Origin: Roseivirga sp. E12
Lineage (GTDB): Bacteria; Bacteroidota; Bacteroidia; Cytophagales; Cyclobacteriaceae
Direction: 5' to 3'
Length of the DNA: 64,000 bases
Assembly: GCF_017592825.1 (NCBI RefSeq)
Contig: NZ_JAGFMD010000003.1
Location: forward strand, 293,782-357,781
In this document: piece by piece, positions 61,719-64,000 of the stretch
How the letters are laid out: every line of letters begins with the position of its first letter
How positions within the stretch are numbered: position 1 is the stretch's first letter
The notes under the pieces: model-generated
Seen by the model: the letters and a program-made list of their open reading frames with translations, nothing else
What the model was told of the DNA's origin: nothing
Database searches by the model: none
Position numbers and translations under genes: made by a program

Positions 61719-61740
61719 CCTTTCAACTTACATCTTCAAA

Positions 61741-62139
61741 CTATAAGGAGGTTTCTTCGTATTTAGAAGGACACTTTAAGAGTACCTTGTCCGCCATAAA
61801 GCGATCATTTTTGTACCCTCCGATTACCACAACTTTTTCAGAATTTAAGAGATCGGATGGCATTGGGCTATTTAAGAAAACCTTTTGCTCTTTTTGATTC
61901 TCGTCTACCAATATGAATTCGACAGTCAGCATATCTGAACTAGGCTGCACACCTACAATTTGGCCACCGCTGTTTTTCTTTAGCTCACCTACAACATGGA
62001 TTGAACCTGATTTGCCATTTTCAGATAGTGTATAAGCCTCATCAAAGGTTACATAAGAACTTGCACTACTTGAGGTTGAGACGATAACAGCTATGGCTAT
62101 AGCGATTACGACAATACCAATTAGACTTGACTTTTTCAT
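61741..62139 (-). CDS. ccmE: Cytochrome c maturation haem chaperone CcmE, CXXXY type
   Basis: 132 residues. One N-terminal membrane anchor (about 5-22) and an OB-fold domain (IHVVGELKKNSGGQIVG, LTVEFILVDENQKEQKVFLN, VVVIGGYKNDRFMADKVLLK). The classical haem-binding motif is HxxxY; here it is Cys123-Pro-Ser-Lys-Tyr127, the CXXXY variant described in archaea and Desulfovibrio as the modified system I. Covalent haem would then attach to Cys123. An AGGAG lies 3 bases before the ATG, a very short spacing. Confidence 0.92.
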   Translation of the reverse strand: MKKSSLIGIVVIAIAIAVIVSTSSSASSYVTFDEAYTLSENGKSGSIHVVGELKKNSGGQIVGVQPSSDMLTVEFILVDENQKEQKVFLNSPMPSDLLNSEKVVVIGGYKNDRFMADKVLLKCPSKYEETSL

Positions 62140-62185
62140 AATCTCCTCGTTTTAGTTTTCAGGTGTAAAAGTAAATCACAAACGC

Positions 62186-62470
62186 CTAAGAATTAACCTT
62201 TTCGCCAAAAACCTCACCCTCAATTTTGGAGAGTTTTCGATCAATTCTAACCGCATAGAAAGTAATCCCTAAAAAGATGATTAAAATGACTCCAACGACC
62301 ACATAGATTTTGCCGTTTTCACGCATTCTATCTGCCATGTCAACACTCTTGTTATCATAGTCAGATTGTGTGATTTCATGTTTTTCACCAGCCTTAACTT
62401 TATCTAAGTCAACTTGTGCGAAGGCAGGGATACTAACCAATAGCAAAAGGATTAAAACGATTTTCTTCAT
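62186..62470 (-). CDS. CcmD-like small membrane protein
   Basis: 94 residues from the ATG at 62468-62470 (MKKIVLILLLLVSIPAFAQ). Unlike the minimal CcmD of Proteobacteria it has a signal peptide, a short polar region (VDLDKVKAGEKHEITQSDYD), the string VDMADRMRENGKIYVVVGVI and one membrane helix (about 55-75), ending DRKLSKIEGEVFG. In Bacteroidota this family sits in the CcmD position and is so annotated. It should hold CcmE near CcmC. It is between ccmC (1-base gap) and ccmE. Confidence 0.8.
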   Translation of the reverse strand: MKKIVLILLLLVSIPAFAQVDLDKVKAGEKHEITQSDYDNKSVDMADRMRENGKIYVVVGVILIIFLGITFYAVRIDRKLSKIEGEVFGEKVNS

Positions 62471-62471
62471 C

Positions 62472-63137
62472 TCAATTTTCTTCAAGTGTTTTTTCAATTC
62501 TTTTATACCGAACTCTAAGCTCGGCCAACCAAACCCCCATCAATGTCCACCCGATTACTGCTGGGTATAAAACCATTTTAAGCTGGTCATCAGAATCGAA
62601 GAAGTTGAGTGCCGGGTTCCCACCATTCCCAGGGTGAAGAGAGCTTTCGGCCATTCTTGGAAGAATAAACAATAGTGGAATCATTGCAGCATAGGCAAAG
62701 ATGCTATACACACTGCTAATTCTCGCTCGCTGTTGTTCGTCCTGAAGCGAATTCCTCAGCACCAAATAGGCCAAATAGATAAGTAGACAGATAGCTGCAG
62801 CATTTTGCTTAGGGTCCCCGCTCCACCATTCTGACCAAGTGAACTTAGCCCAGAGCATCCCCGTCAGTAAGCCTAGGACACAGAAGAGAATTCCAGCTTT
62901 TGCCAATTCTACTGACTTCATGTCAAAGTCAATTTTACCTGTTCTCAGGTATTTGATTGCATAAACTACAGAACCCGTCAGCATAATGATCATCCCAAAC
63001 CACATGGGCACATGAAAATGAAGGTTTCGAATAGTTTCATTAAGAATAGCCAACCTCGGAACGTCTAATAACAATCCACTAATGATTGTATAGGTAACTA
63101 GGAGAACAGCGAGAACTTTCCACCAGACTTTTTTCAT
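62472..63137 (-). CDS. ccmC: Haem exporter/handler CcmC
   Basis: 221 residues, six membrane helices. Haem-handling features: NLHFHVPMWFGMIIMLTGS (His), the WWD-like WSEWWSGDPKQNAAAICLLIYL (split at Cys117) and the second His region SSLHPGNGGNPALNF. It loads haem onto CcmE. It follows ccmB after about 67 bases and precedes the CcmD-like gene. Confidence 0.93.
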   Translation of the reverse strand: MKKVWWKVLAVLLVTYTIISGLLLDVPRLAILNETIRNLHFHVPMWFGMIIMLTGSVVYAIKYLRTGKIDFDMKSVELAKAGILFCVLGLLTGMLWAKFTWSEWWSGDPKQNAAAICLLIYLAYLVLRNSLQDEQQRARISSVYSIFAYAAMIPLLFILPRMAESSLHPGNGGNPALNFFDSDDQLKMVLYPAVIGWTLMGVWLAELRVRYKRIEKTLEEN

Positions 63138-63204
63138 GCCTTGATTTTATGGTCTGTTTTAATCATCAACGGATTATGATATACTATACCCAACCCGTAA
63201 GCAT

Positions 63205-63870
63205 TTAGCTGCGCCAAAGATAAGGGAATAGCAAATAAGAAACAGCTATAATGATGGCATTAATAGCTACTAGGATCAGCATATCATCAATGTATACACC
63301 TCTATCCAATCCATCCATTGCTGATTTAGAAGTCTTGATGATGATAAGTAAGAGAGGAATAAGCACTGGAAAGCTAAGGATAGCCATTAATGAGCTACTG
63401 TTGGGTGCTTTTGAGGCAATTCCAGAAATCATTGTAAGCGCGGATGCCAAGCCCATAGACCCGAGACAAATGACAAGAAGAAACATTGGCAAGTCATTTA
63501 CTAGACTACCCATAAAGAGGCTGTAGAATAGTAGTCCGACTAGGGCCATTGATACCATTAATAAAGAGTAATAGATAGTCTTGGAGATAATAAAAGCTTC
63601 TGCCTTGGCTAGAGAATAATAGTAAAGTAGTCTGCCCTGTGATTCTTGAATGAAGCTTTTTGCAACTGCGTTAGTCGCGGTGAATAATATAATAATCCAG
63701 AAAAGGGCATTCCAGGTAGGTTCGTCAATCGCTCCGGCCTTCAGCTTAAAGCTCATATAGACAACAAAGATGGTTGAAGCCAAATAGAGTAAAATCCCAT
63801 TTAGAGCATAGCGCTGACGCCATTCAGATAGGAATTCTTTTTTGATTAAAGTGATAATACTTGGGCTCAT
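63205..63870 (-). CDS. ccmB: Haem exporter membrane subunit CcmB
   Basis: 221 residues from the ATG at 63868-63870 (MSPSIITLIKKEFLSEWRQR); an upstream Met adds seven residues without family support. Six membrane helices; the N-terminal KEFLSEWRQRYALNGILLYL (from residue 11) and the late SFPVLIPLLLIII are typical. Permease of the CcmAB transporter that recycles CcmC-haem-CcmE. Its ATPase, CcmA, is not in the window. The last 130 bases of the window upstream of it show no gene and no clear promoter. Confidence 0.9.
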   Translation of the reverse strand: MSPSIITLIKKEFLSEWRQRYALNGILLYLASTIFVVYMSFKLKAGAIDEPTWNALFWIIILFTATNAVAKSFIQESQGRLLYYYSLAKAEAFIISKTIYYSLLMVSMALVGLLFYSLFMGSLVNDLPMFLLVICLGSMGLASALTMISGIASKAPNSSSLMAILSFPVLIPLLLIIIKTSKSAMDGLDRGVYIDDMLILVAINAIIIAVSYLLFPYLWRS

Positions 63871-64000
63871 TTTCAGACTCAAAGTTAACATTCAAGCTGA
63901 GAAAGTTTAACCAGTTAGCGATACTTCAGTTGCTGACAGTTTATAATTTCGCAATGTGGTGATGGTCTATGAATAATAGGTTTATTAATTTGTAGTTAAC

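Noticed and set aside
1..64000. CRISPR arrays, insertion sequences, prophage genes, rRNA, replication origin
   Set aside because: No regularly spaced repeats, transposase or phage proteins, rRNA segments or DnaA-box clusters were seen.

Overview
The window is chromosomal DNA from a Bacteroidota bacterium, most likely an aerobic Cytophagales member (Roseivirga/Fulvivirga-like; the genus is an inference). The evidence is: Bacteroidota-type promoters (TTTG or TTG, about 19 bases, then TAnnTTTG) in front of tRNA-Phe, rimP, rpsU and rmlB; an almost general lack of Shine-Dalgarno sites, with rpsU as the expected exception; type IX secretion genes (PorZ and a PorE-like lipoprotein); and Bacteroidota-specific families (DUF6089, the 'ABC transporter ATPase' small protein, the short RsmI paralogue). 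The composition is AT-rich and even. I see no insertion sequence, prophage, CRISPR array or rRNA. Nearly all of it is housekeeping or envelope genes.

Layout. 1-1.5 kb: the start of a PorE/OmpA-like lipoprotein gene and a small conserved protein. 1.7-5.4 kb: an OmpR/PhoB-type two-component system co-transcribed with a DM13 lipoprotein and an outer-membrane barrel. 5.5-8.2 kb: a membrane Fe-S electron-transfer pair interrupted by a DUF1287 gene. 8.3 kb: tRNA-Phe. 8.5-10.7 kb: an RluB-like pseudouridine synthase, scpB, a DksA-like protein and a 50-codon small ORF. 10.8-14.7 kb: a 1283-residue secreted lamin-tail-domain protein. 14.7-16.9 kb: asd and an rRNA-type methyltransferase. 16.9-21.7 kb: rimP-nusA-infB with a leader hairpin. 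21.8-24.7 kb: an M28/QC-type lipoprotein and rmlBA. 24.9-27.6 kb: acyl-CoA dehydrogenase and rpsU-xerC-hpf. 27.6-31.1 kb: metK, an RsmI-like gene, a hydrolase and pdxJ.

31.2-40.7 kb: yqeY, cvpA, pabA/trpG, a CBS protein, nadK, a DUF6089 barrel, uppS, bamA, two ompH/skp genes and ldcA, an envelope-biogenesis run. 40.7-46.7 kb: chrA, a 2-oxoglutarate oxygenase, recO, porZ, tdk and a 2Fe-2S ferredoxin. 46.8-47.8 kb: a conserved protein of unknown function. 47.8-53.3 kb: the complete elongasome operon mreB-mreC-mreD-mrdA-rodA. 53.3-56.6 kb: purH, purN, a UbiA prenyltransferase and a CDGSH protein. 56.6-58.7 kb: a DUF2520 dehydrogenase and a Tat-exported class V aminotransferase. 58.8-63.9 kb: cytochrome c maturation genes ccmB-C-D-E-(four-helix-bundle gene)-F.

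No wholly new multi-gene system is evident. The best leads are at RNA and operon level: a 20-pair hairpin that buries the xerC start codon directly downstream of rpsU; the strong Shine-Dalgarno site of rpsU; a terminator-like hairpin between the rimP promoter and its start codon; a CXXXY-type CcmE with an unrelated gene inside the ccm operon; a two-component system linked to a DM13 lipoprotein; and a 50-codon basic small ORF with its own terminator and a repeat-rich upstream region.
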